Positions 10,020 to 43,349 of a DNA stretch of 64,000 nucleotides are shown piece after piece. The position numbers were made by a program, and so were the translations under genes. The notes under the pieces are model-generated. The model was not told where the DNA came from, searched no databases, and was given only the letters and a program-made list of their open reading frames with translations. Origin of the DNA: Crossaster papposus (taxonomy: Eukaryota > Echinodermata > Asteroidea > Velatida > Solasteridae); assembly GCA_037893245.1 (NCBI GenBank), contig JBAIAA010000818.1:186001-250000 (forward strand), written 5' to 3'. The number at the start of each line of letters is the position of its first letter. The stretch's first letter is position 1.

Positions 10020-12080
10020 TTGAAAGTGGTTTATCTTACATTGACAAAGGGCTTTCTCACATTCTAGATATTTCCATTTCCATTTCCTATGTTGAAATGA
10101 AGAGGTAACCATTCAAAGTTTATTGTAAAGTCCCAAAGCAAGGGTTTATTTCACATAGCAAAGTGCCACTTTGCAATTAGCATTTTCTATTAAACGTAAC
10201 AACTTGTTGGATAAAAAAGGAAAATAAATTGTCTAGTTAAGTGCACACGTTTTCATAATTCACATATTCCTTTTGGTTAATACAATTTATAATTGTTTTC
10301 AGTAAATTCAGTTCAATGGATATTCCACATTTAACATCAACATGGTCATTCGTTTTACATAACAAATTCTAAAAATAAAAAAATTCTCAACCTTTCCAAA
10401 ATTGTAGGTTAATAAATAAAACCACAAATATTAATTGCAAGGGGTGCTGGACATTTCACAATTGCGAGTTATTAATGCAATGTTTCAGAACATTCGAGTT
10501 TACATGGTTCTATCGAGTTTTATTGCTTGGGAAAACTAAAATAATTTGAAGTACTTAATTCTATCTTTTTATTACATTTCCAGGAGGTTGACAACTATTT
10601 CTTAGTATTCAAAATCAGTTTAATATTATGTTCTGTAAAACCACGACACTTTAATTGCATATTACATTATTGCAATGGGTTTAGATTGCTTTTCTAACAT
10701 TTCGATTTTAAATTTCTTTCTATCAAAAGTGCAAAGTTTTTGGAAGACTCAGATTGAAATGGTTTTACCTACATTTAGTTCTTTATATTAATAGGGTTGC
10801 ATCAAACATTTAAATTATTGGAATTTTAAATTGCAAGGGTTTATTCTGTACATCAAGCATTCAAAGTTGAACATAAACACATACATTTAAAAAAAAAAAA
10901 AATGTATAGTTTAATTTCAGATATATAACCACATCTAGTCTAGTAAAAGTGTGTTTCACTACAATTTGCTAATTGTTCATGTTTAATTCTTCATGCTTAT
11001 CTTTTTCTTTAGACTTCTAATTTATAGCAATTTATATCAACATTATCTTTCATTTTTATTACATTTTCAAAAGGGTTTACCTTTCATTACATTTGTGTAT
11101 TGACAAGTCTTGACAAGTCGTGTTATTGGTTATCCAACATTTCTATCTACAATTACCATGTTGAAAGGTTATCTCACTTTAATTTTAAAGGGTTATCTAT
11201 TTAATAAACCTATTCTCTATCATAAATATTTGTTTACAGGAAACTTAACAAAGTAGCATAAATTAAATCCATTTTCTTTTCGTTTTAAAAGCAATATTAC
11301 TCTACAGAACCATGTCAACTTTTGGCCGATTATAATTTTGTGAAACATTGCATTAATATCTAGCATTCAAATAAATGTTCATTGTACAACACTGACCACT
11401 TCCAATTTGTATTTTTGTTCCATGTCGTAGTAAAAAAAATCGGAAGGGGTTAACACAACATTTTAAGCACTGGCCAAAAAACTAAAAGGTCTGCTTTTTT
11501 GAATAAAAAGATGCAATAATTATTATTTAGACTTTATTTTGGTAAATGCAATTATCAATGCAACTGCAAGATCACTTTATAAAAGACTTGTGTGCGTTTG
11601 TTTATAGGTATTGATTTGGTTTGGCCAAGATTTGACAGACAATGTTTAAAAAGGTCAAATTTATTCTGCTTATTTTTCTACTTGTATTACAATTCATCGA
11701 GGGGTTAAAGTTATAAATTGAACAGGGTTGACCATTTGATTTTTAAATTTCATTGAAAATTGTTGGACACTAGTGTTTTTATTTATTAAAAAGGGCATTA
11801 AACTTGGATATTATATGGTTATTCCAACATTTAAACTATCAAAAAGAAAGGGGTTTATCTCGCTTTAAAGTTAAACAATTTTAATTGACAAAAAGGTTAT
11901 CCTGGCCTTGCCTAGTCTAAATGACACGAAATTGCCTATTTTTCGACGTTTGCAAATGTTATCGGTTTAATCATGGAAAATTATCAAAGTCAAATTGGAA
12001 GTGGTTAACATATTGTAAACGATTGAAATTACAAGGGGTTGATCTGCTTTTTCTAAAACGTGTACAGGGATAACCTCGAA
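10020..12080. repeat. AT-rich region with scattered degenerate repeats
   Basis: No gene found. Loosely related phrases recur at irregular 50-120 bp spacing: a G-run plus TTTATCT or TTAACC, then CACATTTNAA, often ending in CAATT. Examples lie near 10028, 10140, 10440, 10850, 11070, 11180, 11445, 11860 and 12005. The pattern looks like an old, strongly diverged tandem array, but the register is too eroded to define a unit by eye. Confidence 0.35.
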
Positions 12081-12094
12081 ATTGTATACGGAAA

Positions 12095-12457
12095 TCACAT
12101 GGGTAGGAGACACCATTTGCCGATATCACTATTGGTTTTATACCCAATTATTAACAAATAGCTTACTTAATTTAAAGTACATCATTCAGCTAAATTATTG
12201 CACTAGATATCCTGTAATTGTTTCGAACAAAATTTATAAAAGAAAACCACGATCGCTGGACGGCGATCGCCTAGAAAAACATGCCCGACGCCAGTTGAAA
12301 ACTAATGCCCCTTTCCATTGCTTTTTCTATCGTCATTTACTATCGATTGTAAAACTTCGTGCAGGTCAGTTACACAAATTGTTTAAGCACAACACCCCCA
12401 AATCCACCCATTCCTGACAATTCAAGCAATTACCAATGGTGTATCCTACCTTTTAAA
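12095..12457. mobile_element. Long-TIR MITE family copy
   Basis: The left end has AGGAGACACCATTTGCCGAT and the right end has CCAATGGTGTATCCTACC, which correspond to the inverted ends of the family seen intact at 29134-29937 and 57585-57931. The interior carries the family hallmark GATCGCTGGACGGCGATCGC and a GCCCGACGCCAGTTGAAAAC block. It is a non-autonomous DNA transposon with no transposase. TTAA lies at the ends of the better-preserved copies. Confidence 0.75.
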
Positions 12458-12480
12458 TATATACTTATAATCTTGTACTC

Positions 12481-12794
12481 TGCAGCAATACACAGACACT
12501 ACATGAATAAGCAATCATGCTCAAGTATAGAGCATCAAGAACACATTTTATTTGGCAGAATATACGAACCAGCACAGCAGGACAGACGACTCCGCACGCG
12601 GCTGCACTAGCTGGACGAGACCACGAGACGAAGGCAGAAAACACTGGCATCGACCATGGAGGAATGCACCGACCATGGAGGAAGGACCTTCCTCCATGCA
12701 CCGACTGCGAATGACGAGTGGCCAGCCAGCACTCAGTCGACTCCTTATATACGATATTTACCCACGCGTTACATTAAACTAAACATTCACAACA
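12481..12794 (-). mobile_element. Possible solo LTR or promoter-plus-polyA unit
   Basis: On the minus strand a TATATAAGG box (12744-12752) is followed about 195 bp downstream by AATAAA (12547-12552). The unit can be bounded by TG at 12794 and CA at 12481. TATA and polyA signal so close together are typical of an LTR of a retrotransposon. No target duplication or internal region was found, so the assignment is tentative. A short internal repeat of CCATGGAGGAA (12653-12700) also forms a hairpin. Confidence 0.3.
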
Positions 12795-12799
12795 TGTCA

Positions 12800-15500
12800 T
12801 AAATTCCAGTACGGATTGAACAATGGGTACGATCGTATACTGCGGCTAACTAGAGCAAACCTCTTTTGTTGCTCTACCCTATACAGTTCCAGACTATTTG
12901 TTACCTAAAACCCATCGCCCAAGATATCTGCCAATAATTCCTGAGATTCCAGGAACACTCCAACACACAAGAGGCGCCGGTTGCATCTGCCTCACAATGC
13001 TCAATGGTAGGTTCTAAACCTGAAAAGCCAGCATCACTTGGCTTGTATACTCCTTTTATCCTCCAAAGTACTCCTTTTCTTCATAACTTTTTGGGTGTTT
13101 TGGTTATAAAGATGTTGAAACTACTTATTAAAGCAAATGTTCTAGGAATTCTTTACAAATATCTAGGTCTGGGGGTACGTTGTAACAAGAGTCTGCAGTG
13201 TGTATAGAGTATAGGGACAACATGGGAGTCCGCTAAGCCTTCAATTGTTTATTTTAACCTGACAGGTTTATTTTCTTCAAAACAGTACCTACTCATCTTT
13301 TTAATAAAGGGAATAAAATAATAAATCACAATTTCCAAATTTAACTTTATGTTTTGAGGAACACCCTCACAACTCTATTAATCAAAGGTAGCCCCTTATG
13401 AAGATTGACGCTCATGTTGCTCGTCATGGAGTGATTTCTGTTGCAGAGCGCTTTGGGACTATTAATAATTATATGGACTCATTATAGTATCACGTATGTC
13501 GCGTGAGGTTTCAACCAATCAGAGGGGCATAATACTTCATAGGAGTAAAAAGGTAATGGGAAACCCCAAAAAGTTTAAAACAGCTGGGCAGTAATGGCAC
13601 TATCTATTCGGTTGCTTAACCACACACCCACACTTCCAGCTCTTGACCAATAGAAATGGCTAAAGTGGCTCAGGCATTTCTTGATATATATTAACACAGA
13701 AAACAATTAAGTACTTTGTGAACACAATCATTTGATCTTATTCCGTTTTATTTCTCACACATCAATCTCTTATCTTAAGGTCAACACAACTTCGACAAAG
13801 CATGCTGTTTGTAATATGTACAGTATAACAACCAATGAATTACATGTTTTCTTTTAATAATTAATTTGGATTATTCTACACATTATTCACAATATAAAAC
13901 ACAAAATATTAACATCTAATTTCTAGTGTTTTTAATTTAACGTGATTATTATGCATTTTCTGGATTCTGTGGAACCGACAACAGAAACTGCAGAATTGTG
14001 CAGTAAACCTTGCGAGATGTCCATCATGCAATTGATAACAATCTTTAAATCGAACATTTTCAATTCTACCATGGAGGAATAAAAACGCATTCGGAATTTG
14101 AACTTAAGCGATAAAGGAAACTAAATTGCTGCCGCTCGCTGTAAAATTAACGTAATGCTTTGATTGAAAACACATTGTGATAAACACGTGTGACTGTCAT
14201 TAACCCCTCTTGTAAAAATTACTCGCACGTACTCGGTTACTTGCTAGTACTCGACTACTCGCGAGTAGTTCGTTCGCAAGTAATCAAGTGGGCAAAATCA
14301 CTACTCGCCCAGCACTAAAAACCACCACTTACACTATGTCAAAGTGTGAGAGTGTACCCCAAAAGTGGCAGTATTAGAGCTAAGCATTTATTAGCTCACT
14401 TGGACCGTCATACTCGGAACTAACTCGGGACTTGCCCGAGTCAGTCACCACAGACCCTGCTCGTAGAGCAGAGTCACTGGTAGAATACGCGACACACACG
14501 CCTTATTTATTGCGAGAAACAGACAAATATGATGGCCAGACAGACGGACATTTGGCTTCGCATTCACATTTAAACCGTCTGCCTTTATTCAAGTAGATTC
14601 AAGAGAGCTACTCTCATATAACGTAAAAAAACCATAACCAGTTGTGAATACAGGACATTTTTAACTGCATTTAAAACCATAGCACCAAATTGCACACAAT
14701 ACAGATATCAGATCATCCATGAACATACCGCGACTCCTTGCCGCAATATTTATACTGCACAATATTTTGGCCACCGATAACATTAACATTTCTGAATTCA
14801 AACCTGTTCAGAGGTACGAACCAATTGATCTCCTGGGACCCAAAGTAGGCTATCCCACATGTAGGTCAAACAAAATTGTACACTACACAAAGGCTTTCTG
14901 GGTCAATGCATGCGAGACATTTCCCAACATTCAGTCATGTACAAACCGTTCATTAATAAACAAATATCCTTCCTCTGTATAAATTACGCAAATTTTTTGA
15001 TCATGTTCCAACCTTCAACCTCATTTTAATCAAAATGTGAATTTGGTGGGATAGCCCACTTTGCCTCCTAGAGGCACCATTGCCTATTGAGTTTGTATCC
15101 TGTGACTACCATTAGCAATGCAATCACTATATTGAAACAACAAGAATTTGGGTCAAGTCCAAACACCGCCAAAATTGCATTTGGAAGTAGCTCATAACAC
15201 TTAATTAGATATGCATTTCCCCCCATTTTCTTCCCAAGAAATTACACAACCTTGTTCTCATACAAACTACACTCTATACCCTCACAACAGTTAGTACCTA
15301 TAACCTCATTGACAATGCACAACAGTAATTACTTCCAAATTTCAGGCAACATTTTGTTGCATTACAAATTCAGCTCAAAATGATCAAAACAATCACATTT
15401 AAATGAGGTCTGGTTAAAGTTGGTACATGTACTTTCAATCACTCGGTGGTTGCATAGAATGGTTTTTGATTTCCAAATTGATGTATAAATGAGAGTAGAA
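12800..15500. other. Intergenic or tankyrase 3' region, nothing recognised
   Basis: AT-rich sequence without a supportable gene. Minus-strand polyadenylation hexamers (TTTATT on the plus strand) occur near 13244, 14389 and 14505 and could serve the tankyrase transcript. The open frame at 14719-14982 has no recognisable content. Confidence 0.4.
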
Positions 15501-15504
15501 ATGA

Positions 15505-15662
15505 ATGGTCAAGGTCATCCAGGGTTATAGGTTATCAGGGGTCACAAGGTCATCAGGGGTCACAAGGTCATCAGGGGTCCCAAGGTCACCAGGTCATCAG
15601 AGCTCACAAGGTCACCTGAAGGTCATTTACTGTGAAGATTTGCAATGCAGTTCAAAGGTCAA
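15505..15662. repeat. Minisatellite of AGGTCA nuclear-receptor half-sites
   Basis: A short tandem array with a unit of about 19 bp (CACAAGGTCATCAGGGGT) contains eight AGGTCA hexamers within about 150 bp. One of them is embedded in a perfect TCAAGGTCA extended half-site at 15509-15517. AGGTCA is the binding core for many nuclear receptors, and TCAAGGTCA is the site used by ERR and SF-1 type monomers. The array lies just downstream of the tankyrase stop codon, so it is probably transcribed within the 3' UTR as UGACCU repeats. Binding is not shown by sequence alone. Confidence 0.75.
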
Positions 15663-15765
15663 GCAAGAAAGAATGAAACCAGTAAAAAATCATGCTGAAA
15701 TATCCACGAGTTGAAAGCACTAGTCGACAAGAGGTCGGATGATGTGTTGCTCAAGGGGTCAAGGG

Positions 15766-36821
<21,056 letters not shown>

Positions 36822-37262
36822 AGTGACATTTTTCTCCTCAGTGACTGATCTCTCGTCTAGTCTCGCATAAATTCGTATAGTCTCGAGAGTTGAGTAAACA
36901 ACATAATGAATATGAATGAGAATTATTTTTAGAATCCCGTAACATTTCAATCATTGACATTAATTGGGTAAATGGTCTATCAAACAGATGGTATTTGCAA
37001 AAGTGTTGAAAGGGTGTACAATTACAACCATTATCAACAGATTGTTAATTAATCACGTGATTTAATAACAAGATGGCGCCAACCGGACCGCGGGAAGTTT
37101 GTTTACTACATCATGTGCACAAAAAGTACGTACGTGCAAAACGTACATGAAGGTACGTAGCGCGCTGCATGCAGTGCACTATATACTGCTGCTAGTGCTA
37201 GTGGATTTATCGCGGCACACACTTGTTTGTTGCAGAAATAAAAAGCTATTCTGTGAATTAAA
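36822..37262. promoter_or_regulatory. Bidirectional promoter of TNKS and GINS4
   Basis: Start codons of two divergent genes are separated by 441 bp. Near the GINS4 side lie CAAGATGGCGCCAAC (37069-37083), which combines a YY1-like AAGATGGC with an E2F-like GGCGCCAA, and GCGGGAAG (37090-37097), a second E2F-like site. E2F sites would suit a DNA-replication gene. No TATA box was seen at either side. Binding is inferred from motif only. Confidence 0.6.
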
Positions 37263-40200
37263 ATGGCGAGTGGTGAAGACGACATCAATGAAGAATGGAG
37301 CGATGATGAAGTGGAAATGACGGCAGCAGATGTACTGCAGAAAATAGAAGAGGTTAAATAACAGGCGTTTTCGACTAGATCATGCATTACAAACATTAAA
37401 TAATATGAAAACTGCAAAATTTGAACACAAACCTATGAAGCTGAGTGGCAGTTACAATTGTCATTACCCCTTATTCTTTTTTAAGATTTAACATTTCTTT
37501 GTTGTTGCATTTAATTTGAAAGTGCCGTGTCCGTTCAAAATGTGCATTTTCGAAATGTGCATTTTCGAAATGGGCAGATTATACTATAGTGATCAAAACA
37601 CTTAATGTCAAGTTTACTACTTGTGAAAAGAACAGCGCCCTCAATCGACACTATTGCACGGGCTATCACTAACCTTAATTAGTATTTTTGGCCATTTAAT
37701 CACCCCTAACTGTATTTACTTTGCAGGCATGGCTGAACGAGAAGTTTGCCCCAGACCTCTTGGAGAGTAAATCGGAGCTTGTAGACTGCATCCTGGAACA
37801 GATCCAACAGATGGAGAGCAATATTAGCCGCTGCAAGAAGGGCGACTTCCGCATCATTGTGCATAAGATGGAGGTACTTCCTAGGGACAGCCAGTGTCCA
37901 CAAGCGTCAATAAACTCGATCAGTGTCAACAAGCTCAAATTGCACTTTTATGCCATTGACACAAGAAGAGTAATCATTTATATGCAACAAACTCTCTACT
38001 CTCGTATTATAAAAGAAATTGGGGCAATTCTTTATTCACAGTCGCACAAAACCATAATTTTATGGCGACCAAATTACGCTGACTAGGCGTTTTTTACGCA
38101 TACGCGTAACACTATTGTACTCTAACCAATGATCGTAGAGTGCCGCATAGCGCTACGCGCACTTTATGATCATTGCCCTAACCCAGAAACCTAAGATAAT
38201 GCACCGGAATAAATATACCGTTAATGTCAAAATGTTTAATAAAAAATCACGCATTTTAAAATACTATGATATATGTTTAAAATAATCATAGGAGCCCACT
38301 GAATACTATGAACATCAAGTTTGAGCTTAAAAGTGCTCAAACTAAAAGGTGAAATTTACGAGAATTTTGCTCACCAACATTGCAAAAATATCCACTCGGG
38401 CTCTCATGGATGAGTTCCATGTAAAAATGAACAATGCTCTTCACAGTATTTTGTTGTGTTTTTTCTTCTCCAGATTGATAGGATAAGGTACATTTTAAAC
38501 AGTTACTTGAGGATACGATTGGGAAAGGTATTTTGTCAAATTTTTAAATGTAGTTTTTATGCTGCTTACTGACCGTTTTAAAATTGAAGCATTAGTTATT
38601 TTTAGTATCTTGATTTCAGCAGAAGTTGGCTGTTTCCTATTTGTTGCAGATTGAGAAGTATTTTCACAACATCTTAAAGAAAGAGGCAGCGAGGAAGGAT
38701 GATGAGCCATCTAGGTTATCGCCGGAGGAATTTGCCTTTGCAAAAGAGTGAGTTTACATCAGGACCTTGACGAGAAAGTAAAAACAAAACATCTTTGTTG
38801 AAGAATCCTTTTCAACATATGCTAGACAACAGGCATAAGTACCTTTTATTAAATTTGGAAGCCAATATCATAAAAATGGGGCCTGTCATTACACAACTGA
38901 TCAAGGTTGATGACAGACACTCCCAGCCTTGAGTTTTAAGTAATTTAATTTCATTTGGTGTTTTTGGGTGACAGAATTGTTTAGAGTTGTCTTGCGTTTC
39001 CAAATAAATTCAGAAAACTTATTTTCAACATGGCTGGCAGAGGTGATTCAACTAAAAATGTTGTGAGCAAAAAAACCGAAACAGTAATCTAGAGGTTGCA
39101 GGTTCAAGCCCTGCTCGAGTCAATTTCTTTGTTCCAATCTAAAAAAAAAAATATAATAATATGTTTGATTACAGATTTGCAGAGAATACAGAAAGTCATT
39201 TCAAATCAGTCGCCCTGAGACATATGCCGCCCAACCTGCAAGCTCTGGAACAAGACAAAAGAGGTAGGCAACATGTCTGAATTTTCAATTTAGTTTTTAT
39301 TTTAAATTTGATTTTTAGCATTGTTGTGTAGCTTGTTACTGCACCTCTAAATACATTTAAAAAGAATCCCCAATTTTCGGTCATTAAAAAGTAGATCTGC
39401 TAAAGAAATTTTATTAACACCGCTAGGAATCACGTAACACAGATTCTCGCTAAAAAGAATTTATTTTGTAAGTGGTCAGAGGATAAGTTGTTTTTGGTAG
39501 CACCACGTGGACAATTCTCTTTAGTGAGTTGTGTGGTTTTTAAATAACTCGACGTTTTAGACAGTCTATTGACGATGGACCATTTTGATAAGGGTACCCA
39601 GACTACTACATATTGACGGCAGTGCTTTCTCAACGTTTTTTTTAAGTACCCAGCTGAATTTTCAAGTTCTGACAAGATTTGTTCTTTCAATATTTGTGTC
39701 AAAGCCCCAAAGCCCAACAGAGATGCTTACGTGTTCCTGAGAGCCAACCAAAAACAGGAACAAGTTCTCATCGAGCCGGAGTTGGAAGATGACCAAAAGT
39801 AAGCCGTTATCTTACACACCGACCCTTACACAAACTGAAGTCTTTGTCGTGTCATTCAAAGCGAGTGTCTCACATCATGTTTGGTCCACAAATAAGGGAT
39901 CCAAAAGTGTGAGCTGTTTTTGGTGTCCCTGTTACACCCGACCTGTATACATTCCCATGCAAGTGGGGCACATAGGGGAAAAATTAGGACGGGGTTGAGA
40001 AAGAAAATACAAATTCAATTAGTTTGCACTTACGGGTAGTATGGGAACCGTGATTAAAGAAAATACGGGCACCAGAATGAAAAAAAAAATGGGTACTTGT
40101 TAACCAGTTCGCACCAAGATTAATGTAACATTCACCGAGCCGAGGCGCGGGATTATTTTTAACGAAACCCGATCCGAAGCGGGTTCAGGCCGATGGTACC

Positions 40201-40720
40201 GGGAAGCATACCCATGACATTTCTGGCCTTGCTCGCTGCTGACAGACAATTTTTTGGCCTTGCTCGTGACGTGTTTATGCGTCATTCGTTTTGAATCTCG
40301 GAAAAACTTTGCGTGTATATACGTCCTCCGGCCCGAACTGGTTAAAGAAACCTAAGACCAACATTTAAATCTTGGAAGTTGCTTCTCAATTGTATTGTCA
40401 CATTATTATTAATTTGTACAGTTGGTTATAGGTACTCTGTTCCAGACATCAACAATGCACGTACTCCTAAACAAAAAAACTGTTTTCCTCCATTTGTTTT
40501 CTATTGAAAAGTGTATTTTCTGTTGTGCTGGTAGGTTTGGGTTAGTACATTATAGTAATTAATGGGTTATACATTTGTCATAGAACATCAGTTAACTTGA
40601 TTTCTCTTTGCTTTATCTTTCAGTGCCGAGGTCATCGACCTTGAGGAAGGTGCACAGTATATCATGAGATACCAGCCAATCGCATCGCTCGTAACTGACG
40701 GGACAGTCTCGTTAATCTGA
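37263..40720 (+). CDS. GINS4: GINS complex subunit SLD5 (complete, 7 exons)
   Basis: SLD5 is one of four GINS subunits of the CMG replicative helicase, acting at nuclear replication forks. Seven exons: 37263-37352, 37727-37873, 38474-38527, 38650-38747, 39175-39263, 39705-39798 and 40624-40720. All junctions keep phase, giving 222 residues plus stop (human 223). The acidic N-terminus MASGEDDINEEWSDDEVEMT precedes the conserved AWLNEKFAPDLLESKSELVD. Then come ERIRY-like IDRIRYILNSYLRIRLGKIE, the LSPEEFAFAKEF and HMPPNLQALE blocks, and the C-terminal B domain with DAYVFLRANQ and VIDLEEGAQYIMRYQPIA. All hallmark segments are present. A TTAA MITE sits in the last intron without touching splice sites. 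Confidence 0.97.
40100..40345. mobile_element. piggyBac-like TTAA MITE, copy 5
   Basis: TTAA at both ends, with CCAGTTCGCACCAAG and CGGCCCGAACTGG termini. It lies in GINS4 intron 6, about 300 bp from the nearest exon. Confidence 0.85.
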
Positions 40721-40856
40721 ACATCTCGCCATTTCACCAATCAATTTGAATTCTTTACACAGGGTGTAAAATTGTTGTTGTTGTTGAGGTCTGTAGCCGT
40801 ACAATGAAATCGCCTGTCGCCCTAACATTTTAGATATTATGCTTTAGACGTGTCTT

Positions 40857-41318
40857 GGGGCCAATTCCATAGAGCTGCTTAAGCACAAATTTTTGCATAA
40901 GCACAAAAACCCTTGCTTAATAAATCAGGTAAGGAGCCACAATTCCATGCGATTGTTATGCTAAGCTAACAACAGCAATCACAAACAGTATACATCACAT
41001 GTAGTTGTGGCTGGTATTAAGCTGGTTTCACTATAAGTAAGAATGTTTTGTGCTTAAGCAAATTTTATGCTTAACCAGTTCGCGCCGGGATTATTTTAAC
41101 ATATTATTTTTAACGAAACTCGATCCGAAGCGGGTTCAGGCTGATAGTGCCGGGAAGCACACCCACGCATTTTCGGCCTTGCGCGCTGCTGACATACATT
41201 TCCGAACTTGAACTTGGCGTGTTTATGCGTCATCCGTTTTTAATTTGGGTAAATTTTTGCGTTTATATACGTCATCCGGCGCGAACTGGTTAAGCAGCTC
41301 TATGAAATTTGCTTCTGG
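40857..41318. mobile_element. CTAAGCAC foldback MITE, copy 2, with nested TTAA MITE
   Basis: The left end GGGGCCAATTCCATAGAGC pairs with the right end GCTCTATGAAATTTGCTTC. The right arm is interrupted by the TTAA element at 41071-41293. Confidence 0.85.
41071..41293. mobile_element. piggyBac-like TTAA MITE, copy 6 (nested)
   Basis: TTAA at 41071-41074 and 41290-41293, termini CCAGTTCGCGCCGGGA and GGCGCGAACTGG. With one TTAA removed, the host arm reads TATGCTTAAGCAGCTC, which matches the opposite arm of the host element exactly. TTAA is therefore the duplicated target. Confidence 0.9.
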
Positions 41319-42394
41319 TTTTATCACAGCCAAATTTGAGTAAATTTGGCAATAAATTGGGTGCAAAATTGCTGATTAAAGTATATTGTACATAACCTTA
41401 ATATTAATTGTTTGTAACATTCTGTAATAATAAGATGGCTTCAATAGGATGACTAGACTTGTATCATAACAAAAGAGTAATGCATGTAGTCAGGCAAATT
41501 GGTGCAAAATATGACAGAGATGGGGAGAGATGTATGTCATAAGAAAAATATTTGTTCATTGAAGATTTGTCCTTATAGACTAACTTGAAGCCCAGTGGTA
41601 GTCATTTTGACTATTTGGAAAATTGCCCAGAAGGTGTGCCTAATAAGACAATTTTCAAATTTATTAACCAATTTAACATAGTTTACACCAATCTGCCATA
41701 AATTCCCCTATGTCTACAAATTCCTTGTTTTATAAGTGGTTATGTCCCTATATTTTGAGAGCCTGTGGAAAACTTGTAAATAAAGTACTCAACTAAACCT
41801 GTCCTTGTTTGTTTTACATTAATTAGTACATGTACTTGTATGTGTAAACTGCTAAAAGTTGATCATTAACTTTGCAGTAAGACAATTTGATAAACTATCT
41901 TTTTTTTCTTACATTTCCAACTCTGAAAAAATGCTTGCATTTTTGGTACCAAGTTTTATAAAAGTCGATAATTATTTTCTGTATGGGTGCAAATCTTGGG
42001 TGAAAATAGCAATTTAAACAGTTTATTGTTCAGGCTGAAACTCCAAAATAATAGGACAGTTTATCGACTTTATTATCTACTAGTTTATATCACTCAGATA
42101 AAGACGACACTTTAATAATTTCATTTTTTACAGCACGAAGCAATGTTTCTGTCGAACAACAGTGTCTTTATTTCTGGAACTGTTCAACAGCGCCCTCTAT
42201 TATTGCTGAACATTTTGGCTAGTCGGCGCACGCGGTGTACGTGGAAGGAAATTCCCTCAAGTTCAAAACAAAACAGAAAAGACCCGAAATCTTGGCTACG
42301 CCTGGCTACGCCGTTGCCTCTTTTAAGTCATCAGCTAGACGTCTGCAAAACGAGTCTAAGCATAGAGCAAGGGTCTAAGCGACCCACAGGAATT

Positions 42395-43345
42395 GGCATG
42401 TCAGGAATTCCCCCCAATTACATCAGGAAATAATCAGGTCCCCCCTTCTAAGTCGGTGCGAGATCTTGGTGTTGTTCTAGACAAACATTTGAATATGCAA
42501 CCTCACGTTAATAAGGTCTGCCGGAATGCCTCCCTAGCACTAAGGAAAATTGGCAGTATTCGTCCATACCTTAATAAGTCCAGCACTGAAGTTCTTGTAC
42601 ATGCCTTTGTCTCGTCTCTACTCGATAATTGTAATAGCCTTTTGGTAGGCCTTCCGGAAAAACAAGTAACAAAACTGCAAAGAATACAAAATTCAGCAGC
42701 GAGACTTGTTTCTAAATCCCCCCGAAAAGAACACACCACACCAATTCTAAAAGAACTTCACTGGCTTCCAATTAAATTTCGTATCCGTTTCAAAATTATC
42801 CTACTTGTCTTCAATGCTATCCATGGTCTCGCACCGAGCTATCTCTCTGATCTTTTGTCTGTCTACACCCCAGCAAGATCCCTCCGATCATCAAACCAGC
42901 AGTTCCTTCGTGTACCCCCACAAAAAACAAAAAATTACGGTGAACGCTCATTTTCTTTTATCGGCCCAACTTTCTGGAACTTGCTACCGTACGAAATTCG
43001 CTCCCAATCCAACCCCAATAGCTTTAAAAAACAGCTTAAAACCTACCTATTCAAAGAGGCATATTTGTAAGTATGAATGGTACATGTATAACGTGCCATT
43101 GTTATACTTATACTTTAGTTGGTTGTTGAGATTGCAGCTACATTTTTGTTATGTTAACTATTGACCTATTTTGTAATTTAAGATGCACTTTGATTTGTAC
43201 TCAGCAAAATTATGTTATTTGTAGTATGTAGATATATAAGTTTAAATGTAAAATGTAAATTATAAGCCTTTGTCATGTAAAGCGCATTGAGAATTCCTCC
43301 GGTTTTGAAATGCGCTATATAAGAAACATTTATTATTATTATTAA
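42395..43345 (+). mobile_element. 5'-truncated CR1/L2-like LINE, 3' end of ORF2
   Basis: An open frame from about 42440 to 43068 gives the C-terminal part of a non-LTR reverse transcriptase. It contains SVRDLGVVLDKHLNM, HAFVSSLLDNCNSLLVGLP, LQRIQNSAARLV, LKELHWLPI and SFIGPTFWNLLP, the standard order in CR1/L2 and Rex1-type elements. The 3' UTR ends with GAAATGCGCTATATAAGAAA and a short ATT repeat, the tail usual for this clade. The retained frame is uninterrupted for more than 200 codons, so the insertion is fairly young. The endonuclease and most of the RT are absent. Confidence 0.85.
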
Positions 43346-43349
43346 ATCA

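Larger units (their letters stand above)
40721..41810 (+). other. GINS4: GINS4 3' UTR with polyadenylation signal
   Basis: Non-coding sequence after the stop, largely AT-rich. AATAAA at 41779-41784 is followed by a GT-rich stretch (TGTCCTTGTTTGTTTT), a good cleavage signal. The UTR contains the nested pair of MITEs at 40857-41318. Confidence 0.6.

Noticed and set aside
15505-15714. 69-codon plus-strand open frame over the AGGTCA array
   Set aside because: Product of the tandem repeat, antisense to the tankyrase 3' region.
39077-39122. tRNA or SINE in GINS4 intron 4
   Set aside because: Only a B-box-like GCAGGTTCAAGCCCTGC is present; no A box or body can be supported.
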